Part shown: piece by piece, positions 35,891 to 43,964 of the stretch
How the letters are laid out: each line of letters opens with the position of its first letter
How positions within the stretch are numbered: the stretch's first letter is position 1
Assembly (NCBI RefSeq): GCF_900112615.1
Contig: NZ_FOMK01000009.1
Coordinates: 62,001 to 126,000, forward strand
Direction of reading: 5' to 3'
Length of the DNA stretch: 64,000 bases
Source: Chitinophaga sp. CF118
Lineage (GTDB): Bacteria; Bacteroidota; Bacteroidia; Chitinophagales; Chitinophagaceae
Program-made: the position numbers and the translations under genes
Notes under the pieces: generated by a model
The model's input: the letters and a program-made list of their open reading frames with translations, nothing else
What the model was told of the DNA's origin: nothing
Database searches by the model: none

Positions 35891-36862
35891 ATGAAAAACA
35901 GACTTTTGGCGTTGTCGCTGGGAAGCATGCTTACAGGTACAGCTTTTGGACAGGGCGCTGCCAATCAACCATTTGCAGCTTACGAAGAAAAATTGCCGGG
36001 AACGGCTTTAACATTTAAAATGATGCCCATTCCGGCAGGAGAGTTCTCCATGGGCAGCCCGGCCGGAGAAAAAGGCAGGGGTGAAGATGAAGGACCACAG
36101 AAAAAAATAAAGATTGCAGCTTTCTGGATGGGGGCTCATGAGGTTACATTTGACGAATATGATATTTATGCAGATGCGGAAAAGGATAAAACACCTGTTC
36201 CTGATGGGATGACGCGCCCTAGTCCACCATATATAGATCTTACATTGGGAATGGGTAAATTGGGAGGTTTTCCTGCCAATAGTATGAGCCAGTATGGAGC
36301 ATTGATGTATTGCCGCTGGCTATATGCAAAAACCGGTGTGTTTTACCGCCTGCCCACAGAGGCCGAATGGGAATATGCCTGCAGGGCGGGAGCTGTTACC
36401 GCTTATCCTTTTGGGAATGATGCGGCACAATTAAAAGACTATGCCTGGTATGCTGCAAACAGTGAGAATAAATATCATAAAGTAGGAGAGTTGCGACCTA
36501 ACGCCTGGGGGCTATATGATATGCTGGGAAATGTGGCAGAATGGACCCTTGATCAGTATGACCCAAAATTCCTGGAAAGTGCAACAGCTGTGGACCCCTG
36601 GAATAAACCTACCACCAAAACGCCGCGTACCATAAAAGGAGGAAATTATCAGGATGATGCAACACATCTGCGTAGTGCCAGTCGTCTGAAATCTAATACT
36701 GACTGGAACCGGCGTGATCCACAAATCCCTAAAAGTAAATGGTGGAATGCAGATTCACCATTTATCGGATTTAGAATCATCCGACCTGTACTGCAGCCTA
36801 CAAAGGAAGAAGTGGAGCAGTTTTTTGCAGATGTAGTTGATAAATATCTGGGTGCGAGATAA
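35891..36862 (+). CDS. Exported formylglycine-generating-enzyme family (SUMF1-like) protein
   Basis: A 323-aa protein with a signal peptide (MKNRLLALSLGSMLTGTAFGQ); an ATG three codons upstream is an alternative. The FGE-sulfatase domain shows IPAGEFSMGSP, EVTFDEYD, YRLPTEAEWEYACRAG, LGNVAEWT and GFRII. True FGEs use two cysteines to oxidise sulfatase Cys; those are not evident here. Many Bacteroidota paralogues have other, mostly unknown roles. No sulfatase is adjacent. Confidence 0.85.
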   Translation: MKNRLLALSLGSMLTGTAFGQGAANQPFAAYEEKLPGTALTFKMMPIPAGEFSMGSPAGEKGRGEDEGPQKKIKIAAFWMGAHEVTFDEYDIYADAEKDKTPVPDGMTRPSPPYIDLTLGMGKLGGFPANSMSQYGALMYCRWLYAKTGVFYRLPTEAEWEYACRAGAVTAYPFGNDAAQLKDYAWYAANSENKYHKVGELRPNAWGLYDMLGNVAEWTLDQYDPKFLESATAVDPWNKPTTKTPRTIKGGNYQDDATHLRSASRLKSNTDWNRRDPQIPKSKWWNADSPFIGFRIIRPVLQPTKEEVEQFFADVVDKYLGAR

Positions 36863-36954
36863 AAGCATGAGTATAATGCTACCTACTAAACCACGAAAAT
36901 TAAAAATGTTACAGGTATATATCCCACAATTAACAATTAAACACACATTCTATC

Positions 36955-38289
36955 ATGCAAGAAGAACAAAACGAATTCCACTCAAACAGCAGGCGTGACT
37001 TCGTAAAACAATCGTCTATGCTGGCCGGCGGCTTGCTGGCAATGCCTATGTTATCCCAGGCCAACTTCTTTTCCGGTGCAGATACTATTATCAAAATAGC
37101 GCTCATTGGTTGCGGTGGCCGTGGTACCGGCGCTGCGGTACAAGCATTAAGGACTAAACAGAATGTACAACTGGTAGCAATGGCTGATGCTTTTGCAGAC
37201 AGGCTGAATAGTAGTTATGAAAGTATTAAGGAAGAGCTGGGAGAAAATGCCAGCCGGGTAAATGTAAAGGAAGAACATAAGTTCATTGGCTTCGATGCTT
37301 ACCAGAAAGCCATTGCACTGGCAGATGTGGTGATTCTGGCTACTCCGCCGGGCTTCCGTCCAATCCATTTTGAAGAAGCGGTAAAGCAGGGTAAACATAT
37401 TTTCATGGAAAAACCGGTGGCGACAGACCCTGCCGGGATTAAAAGAGTATTGGATGCCGCAGAAATAGCGAAATCAAAGAAGCTGAATGTGGTGGTAGGA
37501 TTACAGCGCCGCTACCAGACATCTTACCGCGAATTATTCAAACGGTTCAATGATGGCATAATCGGTAATCTTTTATCTATACAGGTATGGTGGAATCAGG
37601 GGGCACTGTGGGTAAAGCCAAGACTACCACAGTATACGGAAATGGAATACCAGATGCGTAACTGGTATTACTTTAACTGGTTGTGCGGAGATCATATCGT
37701 AGAGCAGCATATTCATAATATAGATGTGGGTAACTGGTTCATGAAAGACTATCCTGTAACAGCATCCGGAATGGGGGGCCGTGCTATACGTACGGGTAAA
37801 GAGGCAGGGGAAATCTATGATCACCATTATGTGGAATACCGCTATGGCAATGGGGTGGTGATGAACAGCCAATGTCGCCACTGGAAAGATAGTACCAGTC
37901 GTGTAGATGAAGAACTGGTGGGAACAAAAGGACGCATTATCTGCGATAGGGGATTGATCCAGGACCATAAAGGAAAAGTGCTTTTCCAGTTTGATAAGAA
38001 AACGGAAAACCAGCCTTACCAGGCAGAACACGATGAATTATTTGCTGCTATAGCAAAAGGTGAATATAAATTCTGGGATGCGGAACGGGCTGCCAAAACT
38101 ACGCTAACAGCTATTATTGGCCGACTGGCAACATACTCCGGACAAGTAATCCCATTTGATAAGGCTCTTAATTCCGGCTTGAACCTGCAACCAACAACGT
38201 ATGCATTTAATGCAAACCCTCCGGTAATGCCAGATGCTGATGGTAATTATCCACATGCAAAACCGGGTATTACACGTTATTTTAGTTAA
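36955..38289 (+). CDS. Exported Gfo/Idh/MocA family oxidoreductase
   Basis: A 444-aa NAD(P)-dependent sugar oxidoreductase. The N-terminus has SRRDFVKQSSMLAGG, a twin-arginine-like signal, suggesting export with bound cofactor. A Rossmann motif GCGGRGTGA is at about 52-60. The catalytic-type EKP is in IFMEKPVATD, and the C-terminal substrate domain includes GDHIVEQHIHNIDVGNW. It is 92 bp downstream of the FGE-like gene and likely belongs to the same region-wide sugar pathway. Confidence 0.88.
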   Translation: MQEEQNEFHSNSRRDFVKQSSMLAGGLLAMPMLSQANFFSGADTIIKIALIGCGGRGTGAAVQALRTKQNVQLVAMADAFADRLNSSYESIKEELGENASRVNVKEEHKFIGFDAYQKAIALADVVILATPPGFRPIHFEEAVKQGKHIFMEKPVATDPAGIKRVLDAAEIAKSKKLNVVVGLQRRYQTSYRELFKRFNDGIIGNLLSIQVWWNQGALWVKPRLPQYTEMEYQMRNWYYFNWLCGDHIVEQHIHNIDVGNWFMKDYPVTASGMGGRAIRTGKEAGEIYDHHYVEYRYGNGVVMNSQCRHWKDSTSRVDEELVGTKGRIICDRGLIQDHKGKVLFQFDKKTENQPYQAEHDELFAAIAKGEYKFWDAERAAKTTLTAIIGRLATYSGQVIPFDKALNSGLNLQPTTYAFNANPPVMPDADGNYPHAKPGITRYFS

Positions 38290-38473
38290 GGCTTAATATA
38301 TGGTACCGTATTTCAACAGACTCTGATACAATTTATATTTTACAAGCTAAATTGGAGTATTCAATTTTGTTGCATTCAACAGGCTCCGGAACAATAAGCG
38401 CAATATTTTTTGCTACATTCAATGGGCCTTGATATAAGGAGTATCGTGTAGGTTAAATACAGCATATCCAATC

Positions 38474-38523
38474 TTATTATATTTGAATCAGCTCCCGATC
38501 AGGAGTTGGTTCAAATATAATAA
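38474..38523. repeat. 22-bp near-perfect hairpin between oxidoreductase and PBP4 gene
   Basis: TTATTATATTTGAA... pairs with ...TTCAAATATAATAA across 22 bp, with only two G-T wobbles and a 6-nt loop (CGATCA). It may terminate the oxidoreductase transcript or be a small intergenic palindromic element. The rest of the 270-bp gap shows no gene. Confidence 0.7.
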
Positions 38524-38559
38524 GTAACCATCAGCCCATTTTATAATGAAAGAAGGAGT

Positions 38560-39867
38560 ATGAAAAGATTTGTCTTATTGTGTAGTGTTTTGCTTTGTCT
38601 GCAACCTGGTGCTTTAGCCCAGTTTAAGGATATTCAAAAATGGGCAGAAACGGAATTGCTGAATAGTGTTGCTTTACGGCAGGCACATACCGGGATATGC
38701 ATCTACGAACCGGCTACCGGTAAGTATTGGTACCGCTATCAGGACGACAGATATTTCACTCCGGCATCCAACACGAAAATCTTTTCATTGTATACCGGGT
38801 TACGTTTCCTGGGAGATTCTTTGCCAGCGCTCCGTTACCTCAATACAGACTCTGTATTATATGTAAAGGGTACAGGAGATCCTTCTTTCCTACATCCCGA
38901 TTACACTCTGCAACCAGCTTTTCAGTTATTACAACAAACAGGTAAACGAATTGAAGTGGTTCCAGTGGTAAATGAGAACAAACGGTTTGGTTCCGGATGG
39001 GCATGGAGTGATTATGCAGATTATTATCAGCCGGAATTAAGCGAATGGCCGGTATATGGAAATGTTGCCCATATCAGGCATCATGGGGATACCAATCAGA
39101 TAACACCAAAAATGTTTAATGATGCAGCGCATTTTTCTTACCAGCAGAATGATACACTGAAGGAGTTATTGGGAGTAAGAGAGGAATTAAGCAACCGGTT
39201 TAATGTATCATTCAATAGCCGTAACAAAAATTTACAAGAGACAGAAGTGCCTTTCATTACCGGTAACACGCAGGATCTGGCCATACGCTTACAGGATACC
39301 CTCCACCGGTCTGTCACGGTTGCTCCTGATAAAAAAATCACCGGCTTTACGATGTTAAACAGTATTCCGGTTGATTCGCTCTTTACACCTATGATGAACC
39401 GTAGTGATAACTTCTTTGCTGAACAGACATTGATGATGTGTGCCTCCCGTTTATGGGATACAATCAGTACCTCCCGGATGATAGAATTTATGGAACAGAC
39501 TTACCTGTCTAAACTCCCTGATACTCCGCGATGGGTAGATGGTTCCGGTCTCTCCCGTTATAACCTGTTCACGCCGCGCGACTTCGTAAGTGTATTGACA
39601 GACATGTATAAAACATACGATACTGCAAGACTGTACAGCATCTTTCCAACAGGAGGAAAAGGAACCCTTAAAAATTACTATAAACAACAGTTTGTACACG
39701 CCAAAACAGGCACCTTATCTGGTTGTGTTGCATTAAGCGGATACCTTATAACCCGTAAAAAGAAAACGCTGGTATTCAGTGTACTTGTGAATAACCACAA
39801 TAACAGTGCAAGCAATGTAAGAAGAACAGTAGAAAGTTTCCTGACGCAAATCTGGGAGCAATATTAA
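38560..39867 (+). CDS. D-alanyl-D-alanine carboxypeptidase / PBP4 type
   Basis: A 435-aa exported protein with a signal peptide (cleavage near ALA-QF). Penicillin-binding motifs are complete: SNTK with S70/K73, RSDN with S282-x-N284, and KTG at 382-384. This matches class C low-molecular-weight PBPs (DacB/PBP4, peptidase S13), which trim or cleave peptidoglycan peptides. The ATG is preceded by GAAGGAG, one of the few good ribosome-binding sites in the window. Confidence 0.93.
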   Translation: MKRFVLLCSVLLCLQPGALAQFKDIQKWAETELLNSVALRQAHTGICIYEPATGKYWYRYQDDRYFTPASNTKIFSLYTGLRFLGDSLPALRYLNTDSVLYVKGTGDPSFLHPDYTLQPAFQLLQQTGKRIEVVPVVNENKRFGSGWAWSDYADYYQPELSEWPVYGNVAHIRHHGDTNQITPKMFNDAAHFSYQQNDTLKELLGVREELSNRFNVSFNSRNKNLQETEVPFITGNTQDLAIRLQDTLHRSVTVAPDKKITGFTMLNSIPVDSLFTPMMNRSDNFFAEQTLMMCASRLWDTISTSRMIEFMEQTYLSKLPDTPRWVDGSGLSRYNLFTPRDFVSVLTDMYKTYDTARLYSIFPTGGKGTLKNYYKQQFVHAKTGTLSGCVALSGYLITRKKKTLVFSVLVNNHNNSASNVRRTVESFLTQIWEQY

Positions 39868-39990
39868 TAATTAGCAAAGATTATACAGGTTGAAAAGCAG
39901 TATAATGGGGTATATGGAGTGACTTTTGGGTTTGGGCGTACGTAAAACATACATTGGAGAATGATTGAACACTTATTTGTGATCAAAGAT

Positions 39991-40021
39991 TGTCCAACGA
40001 ATGTCCAACGAATGTCTAACG
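39991..40021. repeat. 11-bp tandem repeat, nearly three copies
   Basis: TGTCCAACGAA occurs twice in direct succession and then as TGTCTAACG. It lies in a 300-bp gap (39868-40167) between two convergent genes that otherwise holds nothing I can support. Its reverse complement contains TTCGTT, also found in the 11-bp units near 60.5 kb. Confidence 0.75.
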
Positions 40022-40167
40022 TGCGTTCAACATATAGACTCACTCCCAATTCCCCCAAACGTTCATTCCCATTTGTGAATTCCGTACATGCAGTCATTTA
40101 AACATTTCTCAAGTGCCATATTTTTCTTGATTGTCAGTATGTTCTTGATTATCAAATGTTTAGTTTT

Positions 40168-41532
40168 TTATGGAGTGCAAACCACCAATGTAGGAGTAAT
40201 TATGCCATTATTGGCGTTGATAGTGGTCATTGTGCTAATACTTGCAGTTGTATCTGTAGCTGTTAGTACAACATCTGTGGAAGAACTATTGCAACGCAGT
40301 ATGGTTGATTTAAAATGCCCCTTAGTTACAGCCGCTTTATAATATAGGCCATCAACGAGCATGTTTACAATTCCCCCTTGTACAGGTTCATTCGCGCAGT
40401 TATTTGCTATCCCATCTATCATCAGCGTATTATCAGATGGTAGTGTAATGGTAAGGGCATTAATACTACTGGCGGCAGCAAAAGGGCCGGTTTCCTGGTG
40501 GTAGAATATATCCCTGCAGGGATCTGTAAGTGTGAAAATGAGTTGGGCATTGACAGGTACTTTACCGGTAAACCTGCCGGCAGCATCTGTATAACTGTAA
40601 ACGGGTATGAAATCAAGCTTTCTCAGAATTGTTACCTGCATGTTTGGCACAGGTGCATTGTGCTGATCAATAATTGTTGTTCTCAGGCTTACCAGATCGT
40701 AGGGAACGGCATAATGCCAGAAGCCGGTACTTTTTATAGTGGCTATGTAAGTATCCCCCTGTTTTGTGGCTGTGCCTTTTTCCTCCCAATAACCGGAAGT
40801 AATATTAAAAAACCATAAAGGAATCTGGGCAGGTGCGCTGCCTTGCAGGGGACCGGGAATGACTATCTGTAGAGTAGTAGGGTTGTTATTATCCAGATGG
40901 AGGATTTCCCCATTCTGACCGGATAGTTCCAGTGTAAACATCCCATAAGACCACAACCCTTTCTGGATATTCTCCCATGTAATGCCCCGCAGGTCGCCGG
41001 CCATCAGGTCAGCAAAATGATCATCTGCCGGATTGAGATATCTGAAGTTAACGTCTACAATCCCATTATAAAGCGTACTATCTTTCAGGAGCACAGCATT
41101 AGGGGGTATTGTTAATTTACCATACGGCAGGCTCACTATACCACCGTTGGCGCCACTGAAGGTAGCCGCTACTTCACGTTCGTGCAGCATGATCTGCACA
41201 TAATGAAGGTCGTTTTCGTTCACTATCAACGTACGGATCCCTGTAAGATATTGGTTCTTTGAAACAATTACCACAGCGGCATCCTTATTAACACTTACTT
41301 TTTCCAGTAAAAAAGTACCATTCACGCTGGTGGTTGTAGTTTTCCCTCCACATACAACAGTTGCACCTTTCAGCGGTAACAGATGCTGGTCCAGCACGCG
41401 GCCCTGTACACTTGTTTGAACTGTTTCTATTACGGGGGCACCTATTTCGCCTGACTTATTTTTCTGACATGCCCATATGGTAAATGCTGGCACAGCAAAC
41501 AAAAAAACACGTGATAATCTTAACAATTTCAT
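40168..41532 (-). CDS. Exported lipoprotein with carboxypeptidase-regulatory-like domain
   Basis: A 454-aa protein with a lipoprotein-like N-terminus (FTIWAC, Cys22). A CarboxypepD_reg/CNA-B-like beta domain (about 40-115: VQGRVLDQHLLPLKGATVVCGG) is followed by a region with SGANGGIVSLPYGKLTIPPNA and a second reg-like domain (about 280-340). Such proteins are surface or periplasmic and often bind glycans or partners. No enzymatic motif is visible. Confidence 0.8.
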   Translation of the reverse strand: MKLLRLSRVFLFAVPAFTIWACQKNKSGEIGAPVIETVQTSVQGRVLDQHLLPLKGATVVCGGKTTTTSVNGTFLLEKVSVNKDAAVVIVSKNQYLTGIRTLIVNENDLHYVQIMLHEREVAATFSGANGGIVSLPYGKLTIPPNAVLLKDSTLYNGIVDVNFRYLNPADDHFADLMAGDLRGITWENIQKGLWSYGMFTLELSGQNGEILHLDNNNPTTLQIVIPGPLQGSAPAQIPLWFFNITSGYWEEKGTATKQGDTYIATIKSTGFWHYAVPYDLVSLRTTIIDQHNAPVPNMQVTILRKLDFIPVYSYTDAAGRFTGKVPVNAQLIFTLTDPCRDIFYHQETGPFAAASSINALTITLPSDNTLMIDGIANNCANEPVQGGIVNMLVDGLYYKAAVTKGHFKSTILRCNSSSTDVVLTATDTTASISTMTTINANNGIITPTLVVCTP

Positions 41533-41602
41533 TCTGCGGGATAATTTTGGGGGGTAATGAAGTTGTTGTAAATGTAGGACATAAAAGATTGATTAACAAA
41601 GA

Positions 41603-41641
41603 GAAACGGGATCAGTAACCCCTGGCTACTGATCCCGTTTC
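41603..41641. terminator. 15-bp perfect hairpin, possible bidirectional terminator
   Basis: GAAACGGGATCAGTA/TACTGATCCCGTTTC with a 9-nt loop. It lies between two minus-strand genes, downstream of the Gfo/Idh/MocA gene. It lacks a long T-run on either side (TCTTTG on minus), so termination is plausible but not certain. Confidence 0.55.
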
Positions 41642-41654
41642 AGATAAGACGGTG

Positions 41655-41824
41655 TATAAAACTAAATGGCAGATTCATCCCTGGTTGCGTGTACGTTTTA
41701 CAAAGTATAAAACACAATGTCCGGGCTCCATCTCTTGCAATTTGTACGGGTATAAAAAAAACATTTTACAAAGTATAACTAAACACCCAGGCTCCATCCC
41801 TGCCGATAGGTACGTTTTACAAAC
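41655..41824. repeat. Three degenerate tandem copies of the oxidoreductase 3' end
   Basis: Units 41655-41705, 41706-41773 and 41774-41824 align as tata(a)act-aa...tccatccctg...acgttttacaaag with variable middles. The third unit is the actual 3' end of the oxidoreductase gene, including its stop at 41779. The outer two are decayed copies beyond the stop. Confidence 0.7.
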
Positions 41825-43227
41825 TGATTTGCATCATCAAAGTTGGTTACTTTCATATTCGGACCATCCCACAGCAGTTTGATATAACGTCCGGGATAAG
41901 AAGTTTTGCCTTCTTTTTCCTTGCGGATATCATAACTTCTGATAGCCAGATTCGCCATGAGCAGACTTTCTGTAAGCGGACCCGCAATAGAGAACGGAGA
42001 ACTGATCAGCTTATTTTTCGGACTGTTATATCCGGCAATCGCAGCATTCACCCACTGAACATAATGTCCTTCCGGCACACGTTCAATCGTTTTAGCAATA
42101 TTCACTTCCTTTGTACGACTGGTAGGTAGCAGAGTAGGATTCATACCATAGGTGCCACACATCATTTTACCTTTTGTACCAATAAGGATGGCACCGTTAC
42201 CGCCATCACCCATTATTTCATTAGGTCCCAGTTCTTCCGGACGTTCAGGCTGGATACCGCCATCCATCCAGTGGAACGTTACTTCTTTTCCATTCTTACC
42301 GGCAAACTTTAGGATCACGTGAGAAGATGGAGGACAGCTTTCAGGGAAATAGCCGCGTTTAAATTCATCCACATATACACTACCCACGCTACACTCAACA
42401 GATGTAGGGTAGCCCAGTCCCAGGATTCGGAAAGGCGGTTCTATAATATGGCATCCCATATCGCCCAATGCACCGGTACCATAATCCCACCAGCCGCGCC
42501 AGTTGAAAGGCACCAGTTTATTAATGTAATCTTTGTAAGGTGCTGTACCCAGCCACAGATCCCAGTCCAGTTCTTTCGGCACTTCTGCTTTCATGGATGA
42601 CCAGGGAATACCCTGTGGCCATACGGGACGATCTGTCCAGCAATACACCGTATGTACATCACCGATAGTACCGGCATTATACCATTCCATCATCTGGCGT
42701 ACCCCGTCTCCTGAAGCGCCCTGGTTGCCCATTTGGGTAACCACGTTGTAACGTTTTGCCGCCGCAGATAACATACGGGCCTCGTAAATATCATGCGTAA
42801 GCGGTTTCTGTACATACACATGTTTGCCTAATTGCATGGCTGCCATCGCGGCAACAGCATGCTGATGGTCTGGAGTGGATACAGTTACAGCATCAATATT
42901 TTTGTGCTCTTTATCCAGCATTTCCCTGAAATCCTTATAAAATTTTGCTTTAGGGAAACGGGCCACAGAAGCTGCAGCACGACGGGAATCCACATCACAG
43001 AGATATGCAATGTCTGAAGGGCCTTTTGCAATTTCTGAAAGATCGCTTTCTCCTTTACCTCCTACACCAATACCGGCTACGCGTAAACGATCACTCGGTG
43101 CGATGAAGCCTTTACCTCCTAATACATGACGTGGAACGATCATAAATCCGGCAGCGGTTAAGGCTCCGTTCTTTAAAAATGATCTGCGGGAGACATGACT
43201 TCCCTGGTTATTTTTTTCCTGGACCAT
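41779..43227 (-). CDS. Exported Gfo/Idh/MocA family oxidoreductase
   Basis: A 482-aa sugar oxidoreductase with a twin-arginine-like signal (SRRSFLKNGALTAAG). The Rossmann motif GIGVGGKGESD is near 52-62. At the catalytic EKP position it reads QKP (VYVQKPLTHD). A C-terminal bacterial-type domain carries GWWDYGTGALGDMGCHI. Last gene of an operon with the GMC oxidoreductase and its small subunit. Its 3' end has been tandemly duplicated downstream. Confidence 0.9.
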   Translation of the reverse strand: MVQEKNNQGSHVSRRSFLKNGALTAAGFMIVPRHVLGGKGFIAPSDRLRVAGIGVGGKGESDLSEIAKGPSDIAYLCDVDSRRAAASVARFPKAKFYKDFREMLDKEHKNIDAVTVSTPDHQHAVAAMAAMQLGKHVYVQKPLTHDIYEARMLSAAAKRYNVVTQMGNQGASGDGVRQMMEWYNAGTIGDVHTVYCWTDRPVWPQGIPWSSMKAEVPKELDWDLWLGTAPYKDYINKLVPFNWRGWWDYGTGALGDMGCHIIEPPFRILGLGYPTSVECSVGSVYVDEFKRGYFPESCPPSSHVILKFAGKNGKEVTFHWMDGGIQPERPEELGPNEIMGDGGNGAILIGTKGKMMCGTYGMNPTLLPTSRTKEVNIAKTIERVPEGHYVQWVNAAIAGYNSPKNKLISSPFSIAGPLTESLLMANLAIRSYDIRKEKEGKTSYPGRYIKLLWDGPNMKVTNFDDANQFVKRTYRQGWSLGV

Positions 43228-43281
43228 AGTAACAATAGATTTACCGATTATTATAAAAGAAAAGTGTGTTGTAAAGATGGA

Positions 43282-43962
43282 TTAATCCCATGTCATCAGC
43301 TTGCCCCGGTCTTCTACTTTCAGACATTCTGCCAGCATCTTTTCGTCATATGCCAGTCCATATTGTTTTAAAACATCGGCAGGTACACCATCCCATTCAT
43401 TAGGTGTGTTACCCATGTAGCCGAGATCTTTAATTCCTATTTTACTGGTGAAGAAAGCATTGGCTGTAAAGTCTCTCATCAGGCTAAAGAAAGCCACGCC
43501 CTGACTCATTTCCGGAGTCGCTTTTTCAGGATAGGCAATCTGGTCTATCAACGCCAGTTGCTGCTGACTGCTGCAATCAGTAAAACCGTTGTTATACAGC
43601 CGGGTACTGTGAATGTCCAGCCATCGCAGGCCACCACGCATTGGCGTTTTATATTTAGGCATGTCTTTTACGATGAATTCAATGAACTCCGGCACATTAG
43701 CTTCCGAAGCACTGCCGGAATGCTCATCTGCCGGAATGATAATATCTGCGAGTACAGTAATTGTTTTCATTTCTGCCGGCGTAAAAAACTTTTCACTTTC
43801 CAGTGCGGCATCCCGTTTTTTCTCCACGTCAGTTCGTCCATACACAGGCGCTTTAACGCCTTCACCTACTTCTTTAGATTTCTTAGGATCACAGCCGGTA
43901 AGAAAGGCGCTAACAGATAAAGACCCGACTGCCAGGGCTCTGAGGGTTTCTCTTCTATCCAT
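43282..43962 (-). CDS. Gluconate 2-dehydrogenase subunit 3-like (GMC small subunit)
   Basis: A 226-aa exported protein with a lipobox-like TGC and an RRETLRALAVGSLS export signal. The domain matches gluconate 2-dehydrogenase subunit 3 (LADIIIPADEHSGSASEANVPEFIEFIV). These small subunits escort and stabilise flavin GMC dehydrogenases through Tat export. It starts two bases after the GMC gene's stop, so the two are co-translated. Confidence 0.9.
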   Translation of the reverse strand: MDRRETLRALAVGSLSVSAFLTGCDPKKSKEVGEGVKAPVYGRTDVEKKRDAALESEKFFTPAEMKTITVLADIIIPADEHSGSASEANVPEFIEFIVKDMPKYKTPMRGGLRWLDIHSTRLYNNGFTDCSSQQQLALIDQIAYPEKATPEMSQGVAFFSLMRDFTANAFFTSKIGIKDLGYMGNTPNEWDGVPADVLKQYGLAYDEKMLAECLKVEDRGKLMTWD

Positions 43963-43964
43963 TG

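Noticed and set aside
35891-36862. True sulfatase-activating formylglycine-generating enzyme
   Set aside because: The paired active-site cysteines are not evident and no sulfatase gene is nearby, so only the family name is kept.
40088-40342. 84-aa plus-strand ORF with hydrophobic segments
   Set aside because: Most of it is antisense to the 3' end of the carboxypeptidase-regulatory lipoprotein gene; the hydrophobicity is explained by the complementary codons.
41655-41824. CRISPR-like array
   Set aside because: Units are degenerate copies of a gene end without constant repeats and unique spacers, and no cas genes are present.
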